Source of the DNA: Novosphingobium sp. ST904
Lineage (GTDB): Bacteria; Pseudomonadota; Alphaproteobacteria; Sphingomonadales; Sphingomonadaceae
NCBI RefSeq assembly: GCF_001298105.1
Contig: NZ_LGJH01000138.1
Location: 1 to 64,000, forward strand
Reading direction: 5' to 3'
DNA length: 64,000 nucleotides
A program made the translations under genes and the position numbers. The notes under the pieces were generated by a model. That model was not told the DNA's origin, searched no databases, and saw only the letters and a list, made by a program, of their open reading frames with translations. Position 1 is the first letter of the stretch. Each line of letters starts with the position of its first letter. Shown one piece after another: positions 30,912 through 41,501 of the stretch.

Positions 30912-32001
30912 TCAGCTTGCCAGCGCCACTTTGTCCGTGCCTTCGCGGGCGGCGACTTTGGCGCGGACCAGCGGGATCAGGTCGCGGCCATAATCGATGG
31001 CGTCGGCCAGCGGTTCGAATCCCCGGATCAGGAAGTGATCGATGCCGATGTCGTAATATTCGAGCAGCGCATCGGCGACCTGTTCGGGCGTGCCGACAAG
31101 ACCGGTGCTGTTGCCCGCTGCCCCGGTAAGCGCGCCACGCCCGTCCACAGGCGGGTATCGCGGCGCTGGGTCTGCGCGGTTTCCAGCAGGCGCAGCGATC
31201 CGGCATTGGGCGGACGATGGCCGCTGGTGGGAAGACCTGCCGCCTCGCGGTTGGCGCGGACCTTCTCGGTGATCTCGTCGGCCTTCTTCCACGCCGCTTC
31301 CTCGGTATCGGCAATTACCGGCCGCAGCGAGAGCGAGAATCCGGGATTGCGGCCATGCCGGGCGGCCGCGTGGCGCACGGTGCGAACGGCCTCGCCCACT
31401 TGCTCCAGCGTCTCGCCCCAGAGCGCGTAGACATCGGCATGGCGGCCCGCCACCTCGATCGCCTCGGGCGAGGAGCCGCCGAAGAACACCGGCAGGTTGT
31501 CCGGCTTCACGGCGCTGAAGCCGCCGCGCACTTCGTAGAAACGGCCGGAATGATCGAAGGGCGCGGTTTCCGCCCATTCGAGCTTGAGCACGCCGAGATA
31601 CTCGTCGCTGCGCAAGTAGCGTTCGGCCTTGAGGGTGTGAACGTCACCGTCGCGCGCCATCTCGTCATCGGCGCACCGGTGATGATGTGCACGGCGACGC
31701 GGCCGCCCGAAAGCTGGTCCAGCGTCGCAAGCTGGCGCGCCGCCAGCGTCGGCTGCGTGAAACCGGGGCGGTGCGCGACGAGGAAACCGAGGCGCGTGGT
31801 GATCGCGGCGGCATGGGCGGCAACGATCTGGCTTTCCGGCGAACTGGAGCCGAACGGGATCAGCACCCGGTCGAACCCGCCCGCTTCCTGCGCGCGGGCA
31901 GCGGCATCCACATAGTCGCGGTCAAGCACGCGAGAACGCGATCCGGCGTGGATTTCGGAGGTGTCGTTGAAGCCGATATAGCCGATGAACTTTACGGTCA
32001 T
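30912..32001 (-). CDS. ssuD: alkanesulfonate monooxygenase (frameshifted)
   Basis: Luciferase-like monooxygenase of the SsuD type, about 363 residues when joined, which cleaves alkanesulfonates to aldehyde and sulfite with FMNH2. N-terminus MTVKFIGYIGFND with AGGGAGAA upstream, then FDRVLIPFGSSSPESQIVAAH, ATLDQLSGGRVAVHIITGA. The frame breaks near 31665, resuming MARDGDVHTLKAERYLRSDEYLGVLKLEW and NLPVFFGGSSPEAIEVAGRHADVYALWGE. It breaks again near 31135 to [33 protein letters not shown]. All three parts belong to the same family in the right order, so indel error is likely. The enzyme is cytoplasmic. Confidence 0.83.
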
Positions 32002-32029
32002 GATGCAATTCTCCCTGAAGGGCGCTGGA

Positions 32030-33262
32030 TCAGATGACGAAGAAGCCGTGCGTGCCGTCGCGCTCCAACTGGGCGACGAGGCCATATTCCCAGTCGAGGT
32101 AGGCCTGCATGGCGGCCTCGCGATTGTCGGTGCCCTCGTAAGGACGCTTGTACCGGCCATGCGGTCCGCGCGGCGCGGGAGCGCCGTCCTCGCCCGTCTC
32201 CAGCGGCCCGTCGAAGGCATCCGCCAGAACCGACACGTCCCACCCGAGCTGGGCGAGCCAGGAGGCGGTCATGTCCGCGCGGGAGCCAAGGTCGTCGGCC
32301 AAGACGATGCGGGCACCGCGCACCGGTGCGAAGTGATCGGTTTCCTGCACGAGCTGGCCGCCGGGCGCATTGCGGAAGCCCGCAGGGTGCCCGGCCGCGA
32401 AATCGGCGGGCTGACGCACGTCGAAGCGGTAGAGCGTGCGGTCGTTCTCGGCGAGCAAGGCCCTGAGATCCGCGCTGTCGATCCGGCGCACTCCGGCGCG
32501 ATAGGCGACATCGCGGGCGCGCTCGCGGGCCACGTCGATTTCGCCGTCGGCGCCCTTGTCGACGCTTTCCTGACGCCCTGTCTCCAGCTTCTGCCCGGCG
32601 AGCGTCCAGCCGATCGTGCCGTTGCGCAGCGCGAAAATCCTGTTCGGCAGCCCCGCGTTGATGAGCGACTGGGTGCCGATGATGCTGCGGGTGCGGCCGG
32701 CGCAGTTGACGATGATCGTCGTATCGGGATCGGGCGCGGCGACGGGCGCGCGCAGCACGAGCTCGGCCCCCGGAACGCTACGGCCTCCGGGGATGCTCAT
32801 CGTGGCATATTCGTCGAAGCGGCGGGCGTCGAGAATGGCGATATCCGCCTTTTCCTCGATCAGCGCCAGCACGTCGGGCGCCGGCAGCGAGGGGGTGTGG
32901 CGGCGATGCTCAACCAGTTCGCCGAAAGCCTTGGAGTAGCTGTTCACGTCCTCGAACAGCTCGTACCCTGCAGCCCGCCACCCCGCGAGGCCGCCTTCCA
33001 GCACATCGACATGCGTATAGCCAAGCGCGCGGAACTGGTGCAGCGCCGGTTCGGCCAGCCCCTCGCCGTCATCGTAGACCACGATCTGCGTATCCTTGCG
33101 CGGGATGCGCCAGGGCGCTTCCAGTGCGATGCGCTGAAGCGGGATCTGCGCCGCGAACAGCGGATGGCCGAGCGCGAAAAGCGCTTCCTGCCGCACGTCT
33201 ATCAGCGCGATTTCACGGCGGGCCAGCAGGGCACTTCGAACTTCGGCGGGGTACACGCTCAT
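32030..33262 (-). CDS. multi-domain rhodanese-like sulfurtransferase
   Basis: 410 residues with three rhodanese-like domains: about 5-105, 128-235 and 258-370. Only the middle one has a candidate catalytic cysteine, in IIVNCAGRTRS near residue 187. The first has VVYDDGEG and the third VLADDLGSRAD, Asp replacing Cys, so these are probably structural or regulatory. Hallmarks such as IALIDVR, GGLAGW, ILDARRFDEY and FDVRQPADFAAGH are present. It overlaps the thiol dioxygenase gene by 4 bases. The pairing of thiol dioxygenase and rhodanese also occurs in Pseudomonas, as far as I recall in the PA2602-PA2603 region. Role inferred: handling sulfane sulfur or sulfite made from thiols. Confidence 0.8.
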   Translation of the reverse strand: MSVYPAEVRSALLARREIALIDVRQEALFALGHPLFAAQIPLQRIALEAPWRIPRKDTQIVVYDDGEGLAEPALHQFRALGYTHVDVLEGGLAGWRAAGYELFEDVNSYSKAFGELVEHRRHTPSLPAPDVLALIEEKADIAILDARRFDEYATMSIPGGRSVPGAELVLRAPVAAPDPDTTIIVNCAGRTRSIIGTQSLINAGLPNRIFALRNGTIGWTLAGQKLETGRQESVDKGADGEIDVARERARDVAYRAGVRRIDSADLRALLAENDRTLYRFDVRQPADFAAGHPAGFRNAPGGQLVQETDHFAPVRGARIVLADDLGSRADMTASWLAQLGWDVSVLADAFDGPLETGEDGAPAPRGPHGRYKRPYEGTDNREAAMQAYLDWEYGLVAQLERDGTHGFFVI

Positions 33263-33878
33263 GCCCGGATCACTCCATTCCAGAGGTTGGGCAGGACCTC
33301 GTTCGCATAGCCCGAGATGAAGGGGCGCTCCTCGCCGCTGTCGCGGTAGGTCGCGCGTTCGACTGCGCCGATATTGGCGCCGTAAACATGGATCGAGATC
33401 GAAATGCGGTCCGCGAAGGCATTGGCGACGCGGTGGATATCGCCCACCTGCGGATCGATCGCCTCCACCTCGCCTTCGCGAAGCTGGCCGGTCTCACCCT
33501 TCTGGACGAGCGAGCCGTCGGCCGGCGGCGGAAGTTCTGCATGTTCTCCGCGCCGCGCAGCACGCCCACGAGCCCCCAGACGCGGTGGTCGTGGATCGGC
33601 GTCGCCTGTCCCGGCCCCCATACGAAGGAGACCACGCTGAAGCGCTCCGCACTGTCGCAATGGAGCAGGTATTGCTGGTAACGCTCGGGATGCGGCCGCG
33701 CGAATTCCTCGGGCAGCCAGCCGCCTTGCGAGACGAGACGGCCCAACAGGGCGCCGCCATGTTCCAGGATCGCCGCCTGCCCGGCCCCGCTGTCGATGAT
33801 CGCGGCAAGCCCGGTCACGAAACGGCGTAGCGGCCTGATATCCTGCCCCGGAACGACGAGGGAAACCGGCGCGTTCAT
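33259..33878 (-). CDS. cysteine/3-mercaptopropionate dioxygenase-like cupin (frameshifted)
   Basis: Thiol dioxygenase of the type I cysteine dioxygenase fold, about 205 residues when joined. Iron ligands are visible as PIHDHRVWGLVGVLRGA (two His) and DIHRVAN (third His). The frame shifts near 33535 between NMQNFRRR and PPADGSLVQKGETGQL. Such enzymes oxidise a thiol (cysteine or 3-mercaptopropionate) to a sulfinate; the bacterial group next to rhodaneses often prefers 3-mercaptopropionate, but the sequence alone does not settle this. It overlaps ssuB and the rhodanese gene by 4 bases each. Cytoplasmic. Confidence 0.8.
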
Positions 33879-34734
33879 GCGAGGCCTCCGGCGTGGAGCG
33901 CGATGATTTCGGCGGGTGCAGGACCTTCCGATACCTGTCCGCCCAGCGCGCTCAGCAGGCGGCTGCGCAGCCCCCGCGCGACCTGCCCGCGTTCGCCGCG
34001 TGCGCCTCGATGCGCTCCTGCGCGGCGATGCGCCCCCGATCCAGCAGGACGATGCGATCGGCCAGCGCGATCGCCTCGTCCACGTCATGGGTGACCATCA
34101 TCACCGCCGGCCGGTGCCGGGTCCAGAGCGAGAGCACGAGTTCGTGCATCCGCAGGCGCGTCAGGGCGTCGAGCGCGGCGAAGGGTTCGTCCAGCAACAG
34201 CAGGCTCGGTTCGCGCACCAGCGCGCGGGCCAGCGCCACCCGCTGCGCCTCGCCGCCGGATAGCGTCAGCGGCCATGCGTCCAGCCGGTGCCCGAGACCG
34301 ACTTCGCGCAGCGCGTCCTCTGCTTGCTGCCGCACGTCGCCCTGCCGAAGCCCCAGCGCGACATTGCGCCAGACCTTCTTCCACGGCAGCAGACGGGCAT
34401 CCTGGAACACGACGGCGCGGGAATCCGGGACGATCACGTCCTGGCCCGGCGTCGGGTCGAGCCCGGCAAGCGTGCGCAGCAGCGTGGTCTTTCCGGAACC
34501 CGACCGGCCCAGCAGCGTGACGAACTCGCCCGGCGCGATGTCGAGGTCGAGGCCGGAGATGATCGTGTTGTCGCCGAAGCGGCGCGTGAAATCGCGCAGG
34601 CGGACAACCGGCGCAGGACCAACCGGCGGGGCGGGGAATTGCGGCGGCGCGACGCGGGAATAGCCGTTCGGTCGGGCATCCATGGCACGGTTCTCCGGTG
34701 CAAGTTGCGTGGGGGATCGGTAGGCGGGGGTCAT
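33875..34734 (-). CDS. ssuB: sulfonate ABC transporter ATPase (frameshifted near the C-terminus)
   Basis: ATPase of the SsuB/TauB type: Walker [15 protein letters not shown]-loop [22 protein letters not shown], signature [16 protein letters not shown], Walker [14 protein letters not shown]-loop [11 protein letters not shown]. The frame breaks near 33980, after [10 protein letters not shown]. The continuation [36 protein letters not shown] ends with a TGA that overlaps the next start (ATGA), so the true end is 33875. The start at 34734 overlaps the permease stop as ATGA. It energises sulfonate uptake through SsuC. Confidence 0.87.
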
Positions 34735-35525
34735 TGCGAAACGATGCTCGGGCGCCAGACGAGTGCCCGGCTCTCCACCGCCCGCACCAGCGCATCGGCG
34801 GCGAGGCCCAGCACCGCATAGATCATCAGGCACACGACGATGATGTCGGTCCTCATGAAGTCGCGGGCATTGTTGATGAGATAGCCGAGCCCGGCCGAGG
34901 CGTTGATCTGCTCCGCCACGACCAGCACGAGGATCGCGACCGACAGCGAATAGCGCAGCCCCACCAGCAGGGAAGGCAAGGCTCCGGGCAGGATGACATG
35001 CCAGACCAGTTCGGGGCGGCTGAGCCCGAAGCTGCGCGCGCCTTCCAGCAGGCGCAGGTCTACCCCGCGAATGCCGCTGTAGAGGTTGAGGTAGACGGGA
35101 AAGATCGAGGCGAAGGCGATCAGCGCGATCTTCGGCGTTTCGCCGATGCCGAACCACACGATGAACAGCGGAGTCAGCGCCAGCGTCGGGATCGTGCGCT
35201 TGATCTGCATGAGCGGATCGACCGCCACTTCGCCCTGCCGCGAAAGCCCGGCGACCAGCGCCAGCACCACGCCGATGGTCACGCCGATGGCAAGGCCGAT
35301 GGCGATGCGCAGGAACGAGACCCAGAGATTGGCCGCAAGTTCACCCGAAACCGCCATGCCAAGCAAGGTGGAGAGCACTTTCGAGGGCGCCGCCAGCGTG
35401 CGCTCGGGAATGAGGCCGGAACGCGATCCCGCCTCCCAGGCCAGCAGGAACAGCACCGGCGAAAGCCAGCGCGCGCCTGACAGCGAGCGTTTCAGCGAAA
35501 ATGGAATCCTGCCTGAAATGGCCAT
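34731..35525 (-). CDS. ssuC: sulfonate ABC transporter permease
   Basis: 264-residue inner-membrane permease of the SsuC/TauC class. Membrane segments include WLSPVLFLLAWEAGSRSG, LWVSFLRIAIGLAIGVTIGVVLALVAG and ALTPLFIVWFGIGETPKIALIAFASIFPVYLNLYSGIRG. The EAA loop is LLEGARSFGLSRPELVWHVILPGALPSLLVGLRYSLSVA. First gene of the sulfonate operon; the ATG at 35525 is about 45 bases from operator copy C. Confidence 0.9.
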   Translation of the reverse strand: MAISGRIPFSLKRSLSGARWLSPVLFLLAWEAGSRSGLIPERTLAAPSKVLSTLLGMAVSGELAANLWVSFLRIAIGLAIGVTIGVVLALVAGLSRQGEVAVDPLMQIKRTIPTLALTPLFIVWFGIGETPKIALIAFASIFPVYLNLYSGIRGVDLRLLEGARSFGLSRPELVWHVILPGALPSLLVGLRYSLSVAILVLVVAEQINASAGLGYLINNARDFMRTDIIVVCLMIYAVLGLAADALVRAVESRALVWRPSIVSQ

Positions 35526-35569
35526 TGTCTTTCTCTTCCATGGAGCAGGCCGGGAAGAGACACGGCATT

Positions 35570-35590
35570 CTCAACCAATTCAATTGAGTT
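35570..35590. promoter_or_regulatory. sulfur-regulon palindrome, copy C
   Basis: CTCAACCAATTCAATTGAG plus two bases, the best copy. CTCAA and TTGAG arms enclose a perfect inner CAATTCAATTG. It lies about 45 bases upstream of ssuC, in the divergent region shared with the LysR gene. Confidence 0.75.
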
Positions 35591-35726
35591 TTGTGTGCCC
35601 GCCTATCAGCACCGCTCATAACGCCGGAAAAAGCTGGAGTTTGCATCGCCGGGCCGTGCCGGATTCGGGGCGAACGCCCCGCTGGCCGCACTGATGGAGC
35701 AGACAAGGTTTGCAATCAGCTTCACA

Positions 35727-35747
35727 AACTCTACTAATTTGGTTGAG
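35727..35747. promoter_or_regulatory. sulfur-regulon palindrome, copy D
   Basis: Inverted relative to copy C: AACTCTACTAATTTGGTTG plus AG, whose complement begins CTCAACCAAATTAG. It is 58 bases upstream of the LysR start at 35805, the usual place for an autoregulatory LysR site. Confidence 0.7.
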
Positions 35748-35804
35748 AATATGAAGCAGGTTACCCCCGCCGCAGCAGCCCACCCATTCGAGAGTGATTC
35801 GAAC

Positions 35805-36638
35805 ATGCCCGTCAATCTTCCCACCAACCTCCTGCGCAGTTTCGTGGCGATCGTTGATACCGGCTCCATGCTTCATGCCTCCGAGCGGGTCTTCGTGAGC
35901 CAGTCCGCCCTGAGCCTCCAGATCAAGCGTCTGGAGGAACTACTCCAGCAGCCGCTGTTTCACCGCGAGGGCCGCAGGCTGACGCTCACCCAGTCCGGCG
36001 ACCTGATGCTGGATTACGCGCGCAAGGTGCTCAATCTCCATGACGAGGCCGTAGCCGCCGTCACTGCCGGGCACTTTACCGGGCCGGCACGCATCGGCAT
36101 GGTGCAGGACTTCGCCGAGATGCTGCTGTCCGGCCTGCTGGCCCGTTTCGCGGAGCTTCACCCCGAAGCACAGCTTTATTCGCGCGTCGCGGGCACTGCC
36201 GAACTGCTCGGCCAGCTCGAACGCCGGCAACTGGACATCGTGCTCGGCTTCGCGGCCAACAACGATCCCAGCGCGATCGCCAGCGCGCCGATGGCCTGGT
36301 ACGGAAAGCCCGAACTGGCGTTGCAGGAAACCGTGCAGCTCGCCGTGCTCGAACCGCCGTGCCGCTTTCGCGAAGCGGCGATCCGGGCGCTGGAAGATGC
36401 CGGGCGGCCTTACCGGATCTCGGTCGAGACACCCAATCTCACCGCGCTGCGCGCTGCCGTCGATGCCGGACTGGGCGTGACCTGCCGAACGCACCTGTTC
36501 CTGCGCGAGGCTCCGCTGGAGGATTCGGACCTGCCCGAACTGCCCAACGTCTCGTGCATCCTCCAGACCGCGCCCGGGCTTGACGGGCCGACCAGCCAGC
36601 TCGCCAAATTGGCGCGCGAGGTCGTGGCGGCACTCTGA
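35805..36638 (+). CDS. LysR-family regulator of the sulfur genes
   Basis: 277 residues from the ATG at 35805 (MPVNLPTNLLRSFVAIVDTGSM); longer in-frame starts exist but would cover the operator. The helix-turn-helix is MLHASERVFVSQSALSLQIKRLEELLQQPLFHREG, followed by a periplasmic-binding-like effector domain (GPARIGMVQDFAEMLLSGLLARFAELHPEAQLY, ELLGQLERRQLDIVLGF). Divergent from ssuC with two operator copies between. It is the best candidate for the protein that binds the shared palindrome, by analogy with CysB/Cbl/SsuR-type sulfur regulators, though it is not itself an obvious CysB. Confidence 0.85.
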   Translation: MPVNLPTNLLRSFVAIVDTGSMLHASERVFVSQSALSLQIKRLEELLQQPLFHREGRRLTLTQSGDLMLDYARKVLNLHDEAVAAVTAGHFTGPARIGMVQDFAEMLLSGLLARFAELHPEAQLYSRVAGTAELLGQLERRQLDIVLGFAANNDPSAIASAPMAWYGKPELALQETVQLAVLEPPCRFREAAIRALEDAGRPYRISVETPNLTALRAAVDAGLGVTCRTHLFLREAPLEDSDLPELPNVSCILQTAPGLDGPTSQLAKLAREVVAAL

Positions 36639-36650
36639 AGCCACGGGCGC

Positions 36651-36670
36651 TTATTGGAAACTTTCAATAA
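36651..36670. promoter_or_regulatory. 20-bp palindrome upstream of peroxiredoxin gene
   Basis: TTATTGGAAACTTTCAATAA, with 8 of 10 positions symmetric and perfect outer TTATTG/CAATAA arms. It lies 78 bases upstream of the peroxiredoxin start and just after the LysR gene end. Probably an operator, of unknown regulator; the form suits a LysR-type site. Confidence 0.55.
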
Positions 36671-36747
36671 CGGCGGGGCGCTTCTCGTTATTCCTGCCCC
36701 GCCTCGCCCCCTAGCTTCCCGATGGACACCCATCAGGAGGAAACAGG

Positions 36748-37407
36748 ATGAGCAAGAGCCTCAAGGAGCGATTCGCCGAGCTTCAGGCGGAACGGGACCG
36801 GACGTGGAGCGCCGAGCAACTGGCCCGCAACGCCTTGCAGCGCAGCCTGCTTTCGGAGCGCCACGATCCCGCGAAACTGCCCAGGACGGGCGACGAAATC
36901 ACGCCTTTCACCCTGATAGATCAGGACGGGCGCGAACTGACCCGCGACTCGCTGCTGGCCAATGGTCCCGCCGTGCTGGTGTTCTTCCGCTTCGGCGGGT
37001 GCCCGGCCTGCAACATCGCCCTGCCCTATTACAACGAGACGCTCTGGCCCGAACTTCGCGCGCGGGGCATTCCGCTTGTCGCGGTCAGCGCCCAGATTCC
37101 CGTGGACCGGGCGGTGATCGAACGCCACGGCCTGGGCTTCACCGTCGCCAGCGACCCCGACTACGCACTCGGCCGCAGGCTTGGCGTGACCTTCTTCCCC
37201 GAGGAGCAGCCCGAAGTCGCCCCGGGCGAGAGCTGGATCGGCGCCACTCTGGGAACGCTGAGCTACGAGATCGACCAGCCCGCCGTGCTGGTCCTGGGAC
37301 AGGACGCCAGAGTCCTGTTCTTCGAAGCCAGCCCCGACTGGCTGGACCGTACCGACAGCGCCCCGATCCTTGCCGCCCTTTCCAACGCGCCGGTAACAGC
37401 CGCCTAG
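36748..37407 (+). CDS. peroxiredoxin-like (AhpC/TSA) protein
   Basis: 219 residues. An N-terminal helical stretch (SLKERFAELQAERDRTW) is followed by a thioredoxin-fold redoxin domain with LPRTGDEITPFTLIDQDG, VLVFFRFGGCPACNIALPYYNETLWPELR and VAVSAQIP. The CPAC motif resembles a thioredoxin-like dithiol and departs from the usual peroxiredoxin TxxC centre, so it may act as a reductase rather than a peroxidase. GGAGGAAACAGG precedes the start. Single gene between the LysR gene and a hairpin. Confidence 0.8.
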   Translation: MSKSLKERFAELQAERDRTWSAEQLARNALQRSLLSERHDPAKLPRTGDEITPFTLIDQDGRELTRDSLLANGPAVLVFFRFGGCPACNIALPYYNETLWPELRARGIPLVAVSAQIPVDRAVIERHGLGFTVASDPDYALGRRLGVTFFPEEQPEVAPGESWIGATLGTLSYEIDQPAVLVLGQDARVLFFEASPDWLDRTDSAPILAALSNAPVTAA

Positions 37408-37421
37408 GCTGCCCCTCACGC

Positions 37422-37457
37422 GCGCACGGTACCGGTTTCCCGTCCGGTTCCGTGCGC
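37422..37457 (+). terminator. strong hairpin after the peroxiredoxin gene
   Basis: Fourteen-base arms GCGCACGGTACCGG and CCGGTTCCGTGCGC with one mismatch and an 8-base loop, 15 bases after the stop codon. There is no U-run, so it is a probable, not classical, terminator or mRNA stabiliser. Confidence 0.5.
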
Positions 37458-37707
37458 CGCCGGCCCGGCGCAGTGCCCCGGATCGCAGAGCCGCTTGAGT
37501 CGGCCGCCTGTTTGCGTGACAATAGGTTGCTGCTCCCTTTGAGGGAGTGGACCCTGTGCCGGCGATGAATCATATGTCATTGAAATTCCTGGCACGCCGC
37601 ATCAAGCGCGGGGTCCGGCGCGAATGGGCCGCTTGGCCGGTATGTCCGGTGGAGCAGGCAGGCTTGGCCAAAAGGTATGCTTGCCACCCTGCAACTACAT
37701 ATTTAAT

Positions 37708-37728
37708 GTCAACCAATTCGATTGAGTT
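37708..37728. promoter_or_regulatory. sulfur-regulon palindrome, copy E
   Basis: GTCAACCAATTCGATTGAG plus two bases, two differences from copy C. It lies 34 bases upstream of the sulfate-binding-protein start. Confidence 0.75.
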
Positions 37729-37761
37729 TAGGCGTAGGCCACCTGACGGGAGACACCATAG

Positions 37762-38796
37762 ATGAATGCCGGAACCCTCAATCGCCGCCTGTTTGTTACC
37801 GTCGCCGCGGTGACGGTGCTGGCCGCCTCCCTTGCCGGCTGCTCGGGCGGGAAATCGGGCAATTCGGTCGAGATCACCAATGTCTCCTACGATCCGACCC
37901 GCGAACTCTACCAGGCCGTGAACCCGGCCTTCGCGGCTTACTGGAAGAAGAAGACCGGACAGGACGTGACCTTCCGCATGAGCCATGGCGGATCGGGCAA
38001 GCAGAGCCGCGCGATCATCGACGGCCTCGAAGCCGATGTCGCCACGCTGGCGCTGGCCTACGATATCGACGTGATCGCCGAGAAGGCCAAGCTGCTCCCG
38101 GCCGACTGGCAAAAGGCCCTCCCGGACAACAGTTCGCCTTACACCTCGACCATCGTCTTCCTCGTGCGCAAGGGCAATCCCAAGGGCATTCATGACTGGA
38201 ACGACCTGGTGAAGCCCGGCGTGCAGGTCATCACCCCCAACCCGAAGACCAGCGGCGGCGCCCGCTGGAACTTCCTCGCTGCCTGGGCCTATGGCCGCAA
38301 GGCCGGCGGATCGGACGCTGCCGCCGAAACTTACGTGAAGCGCCTCTTCTCGCAGGTTCCCGTGCTCGACAGCGGCGCGCGCGGCGCGACGACCACTTTC
38401 GTCGAACGCGGCATCGGCGACGTGCTGCTCGCCTGGGAGAACGAAGCCCTGCTGGCCGAGAAGAAGCTGGGCGCCGGAAAGTTCGAGATCGTGGTGCCTT
38501 CCATCTCGATCCTCGCGGAACCGCCGGTCGCCGTGATCGCGGCGAACGCGAAGAAGCATGGCACCGAGGAAGTTTCCAAGGCCTACCTCGAATATCTCTA
38601 CACACCGGAGGCGCAAGTCGCGATCGCGCGCAATTTCTACCGGCCCAGCGATCCCAAGATCGCCGAACAGTTCGCCAACCAGTTCCCCAAGCTGAACCTC
38701 ACCACCATCGACGAGGATTTCGGCGGCTGGGGCAAGGCGCAGAAGACCTTCTTCGCTGACGGCGGCGTGTTCGACCGCATCTACTCCAAGAAGTAA
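37762..38796 (+). CDS. sbp: sulfate/thiosulfate ABC transporter binding protein
   Basis: 344 residues with a signal/lipobox ([11 protein letters not shown]). Sulfate-binding-protein motifs follow: [66 protein letters not shown] and [18 protein letters not shown]. It captures sulfate or thiosulfate in the periplasm. First gene of sbp-cysT-cysW-cysA; whether it is Sbp or CysP in specificity cannot be read from the sequence. Confidence 0.92.
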   Translation: MNAGTLNRRLFVTVAAVTVLAASLAGCSGGKSGNSVEITNVSYDPTRELYQAVNPAFAAYWKKKTGQDVTFRMSHGGSGKQSRAIIDGLEADVATLALAYDIDVIAEKAKLLPADWQKALPDNSSPYTSTIVFLVRKGNPKGIHDWNDLVKPGVQVITPNPKTSGGARWNFLAAWAYGRKAGGSDAAAETYVKRLFSQVPVLDSGARGATTTFVERGIGDVLLAWENEALLAEKKLGAGKFEIVVPSISILAEPPVAVIAANAKKHGTEEVSKAYLEYLYTPEAQVAIARNFYRPSDPKIAEQFANQFPKLNLTTIDEDFGGWGKAQKTFFADGGVFDRIYSKK

Positions 38797-38836
38797 ACCG
38801 CGCTTTCCGGCGCCAGAATCGAGCAGGCCACTGCAG

Positions 38837-39688
38837 ATGCCATCCATGACGACGCGCAAGCCCCGATGGCGTGCGCCCTCCGTTCTGCCGGGCTTCGGGC
38901 TGACCTTCGGGTTCAGCCTGGCCTGGCTGTCCCTGATCGTGCTGATCCCGCTGTCCACCCTGTTCCTCAAGTCTGCCGGCATGGGCTGGCAGGCTTTCGT
39001 GGACGTGGGCTTTTCCGAACGCGCCCTCACCGCCTATCGCCTGAGCTTCGGCACCGCCATCGCCGCCGCGCTGGTCAACGCGGTGTTCGGCCTGCTCGTC
39101 GCCTGGGTTCTCGTGCGCTACGAATTTCCCGGAAAGCGCGTGATTTCCGCGCTGGTTGACCTGCCCTTCGCGCTTCCCACCGCCGTTGCCGGCATCGCCC
39201 TCACCGCGCTTTACGCGCCGAGCGGCTGGGTCGGGCAATATCTCGATCCGCTGGGAATCAAGGTTGCCTTCACGCCGATCGGCATCACCGTGGCGCTGGT
39301 CTTCATCGGCCTGCCCTTCGTGGTGCGCTCGGTCGAACCGGTCCTTGCCGATCTCGGCAAGGACGTGGAGGAAGCCGCCGCAACGCTGGGCGCCAACCGT
39401 GCGCAGACGTTCGCACGGGTCATCTTCCCGGCGATCCTGCCCGCGCTGTTCACCGGCTTCGCGCTGTCCTTCGCACGCGGGGTGGGCGAATACGGCTCGG
39501 TGATCTTCATCTCGGGCAACATGCCCGGCCGCACGGAGATCGCGCCGCTGCTAATCGTCACCCAGCTCGAACAATACAATTACGACGGCGCCACCGCCAT
39601 CGCGATGGTCATGATGCTGGTGTCCTTCGCGGTGCTCTTCACGCTCAACGCCCTCCAGTCCATCCGCCGCAGGAGGCTTGGCGCATGA
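38837..39688 (+). CDS. cysT: sulfate ABC transporter permease CysT/CysU
   Basis: 283-residue inner-membrane permease. Segments include [59 protein letters not shown] and the coupling loop [60 protein letters not shown], classic for CysT. It forms the channel with CysW, whose gene overlaps its stop by ATGA. Confidence 0.93.
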   Translation: MPSMTTRKPRWRAPSVLPGFGLTFGFSLAWLSLIVLIPLSTLFLKSAGMGWQAFVDVGFSERALTAYRLSFGTAIAAALVNAVFGLLVAWVLVRYEFPGKRVISALVDLPFALPTAVAGIALTALYAPSGWVGQYLDPLGIKVAFTPIGITVALVFIGLPFVVRSVEPVLADLGKDVEEAAATLGANRAQTFARVIFPAILPALFTGFALSFARGVGEYGSVIFISGNMPGRTEIAPLLIVTQLEQYNYDGATAIAMVMMLVSFAVLFTLNALQSIRRRRLGA

Positions 39689-40532
39689 CCCGGAAAACGC
39701 GCCGGATCACCCCCGGAACCGAAAGCAGGACCGCGCAGGTACTGCTGATCCTCATCGCGCTCGCCTTTCTGGCGTTCTTCCTGATGCTGCCGCTGGTCGC
39801 GGTTTTCAGCGAAGCCCTGAAGCAGGGGATCGCTCCCTTCCTGGACGCCGTGTCCAACCCCGACGCGCTGTCCGCGATCAAGCTCACGCTGATCATCGCC
39901 GCGATCAGCGTGCCGCTCAACATGGTCTTCGGCCTCGCCGCAAGCTGGGCCATCACCAAGTTCAGCTTCCCCGGCAAGAACCTGCTGCTCACCCTGATCG
40001 ACCTGCCGTTTTCGGTCTCCCCGGTGGTTTCTGGCCTGATCTTCGTGCTTTTGTTCGGAGCGCAGGGCCTGCTGGGACCATGGCTTTCCGCCCACGGCCT
40101 GAAGATCATCTTCGCGGTGCCCGGCATCATCCTGGCCACCGTCTTCATCACTTTCCCCTTCGTCGCCCGCGAACTGATCCCGCTGATGATGGAGCAGGGC
40201 AAGGATGACGAGGAAGCCGCGCTTTCGCTGGACGCCAATGGCTGGCAGACCTTCTGGCACGTCACCCTGCCGAACATCCGCTGGGGCCTGCTCTACGGCG
40301 TACTGCTGTGCAACGCGCGCGCCATGGGCGAATTCGGCGCCGTCTCGGTCGTCTCGGGGCACATCCGGGGCGAGACCAACACCATGCCGCTGCATGTCGA
40401 GATACTCTACAACGAATACGACTTCGTCGGAGCCTTCGCCGTGGCCTCGCTGCTGGCTGCGCTCGCGCTCGTCACGCTGGTCCTCAAGACCGTGCTCGAA
40501 TGGCGCTTCGACCTTCACTCGGGAGCAAGGCA

Positions 40533-40536
<4 letters not shown>
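39685..40536 (+). CDS. cysW: sulfate ABC transporter permease CysW
   Basis: 283-residue partner permease. It has [51 protein letters not shown], the loop [64 protein letters not shown] and a C-terminal membrane segment. These are distinctive for CysW. Overlaps cysT and cysA by 4 bases each. Confidence 0.93.

Positions 40537-41497
<961 letters not shown>

Positions 41498-41501
<4 letters not shown>

Larger units (their letters stand above)
37408..37761. other. intergenic region before the sulfate importer operon
   Basis: 354 bases holding the hairpin at 37422-37457 and, near the right end, operator copy E. No convincing gene. The AT-rich stretch at about 37690-37735 probably contains the promoter of the sulfate operon. 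Confidence 0.5.

Noticed and set aside
37547-37765. Small gene upstream of the sulfate-binding protein
   Set aside because: Poor ribosome site, contains the operator, and the product has no family; more likely promoter DNA.
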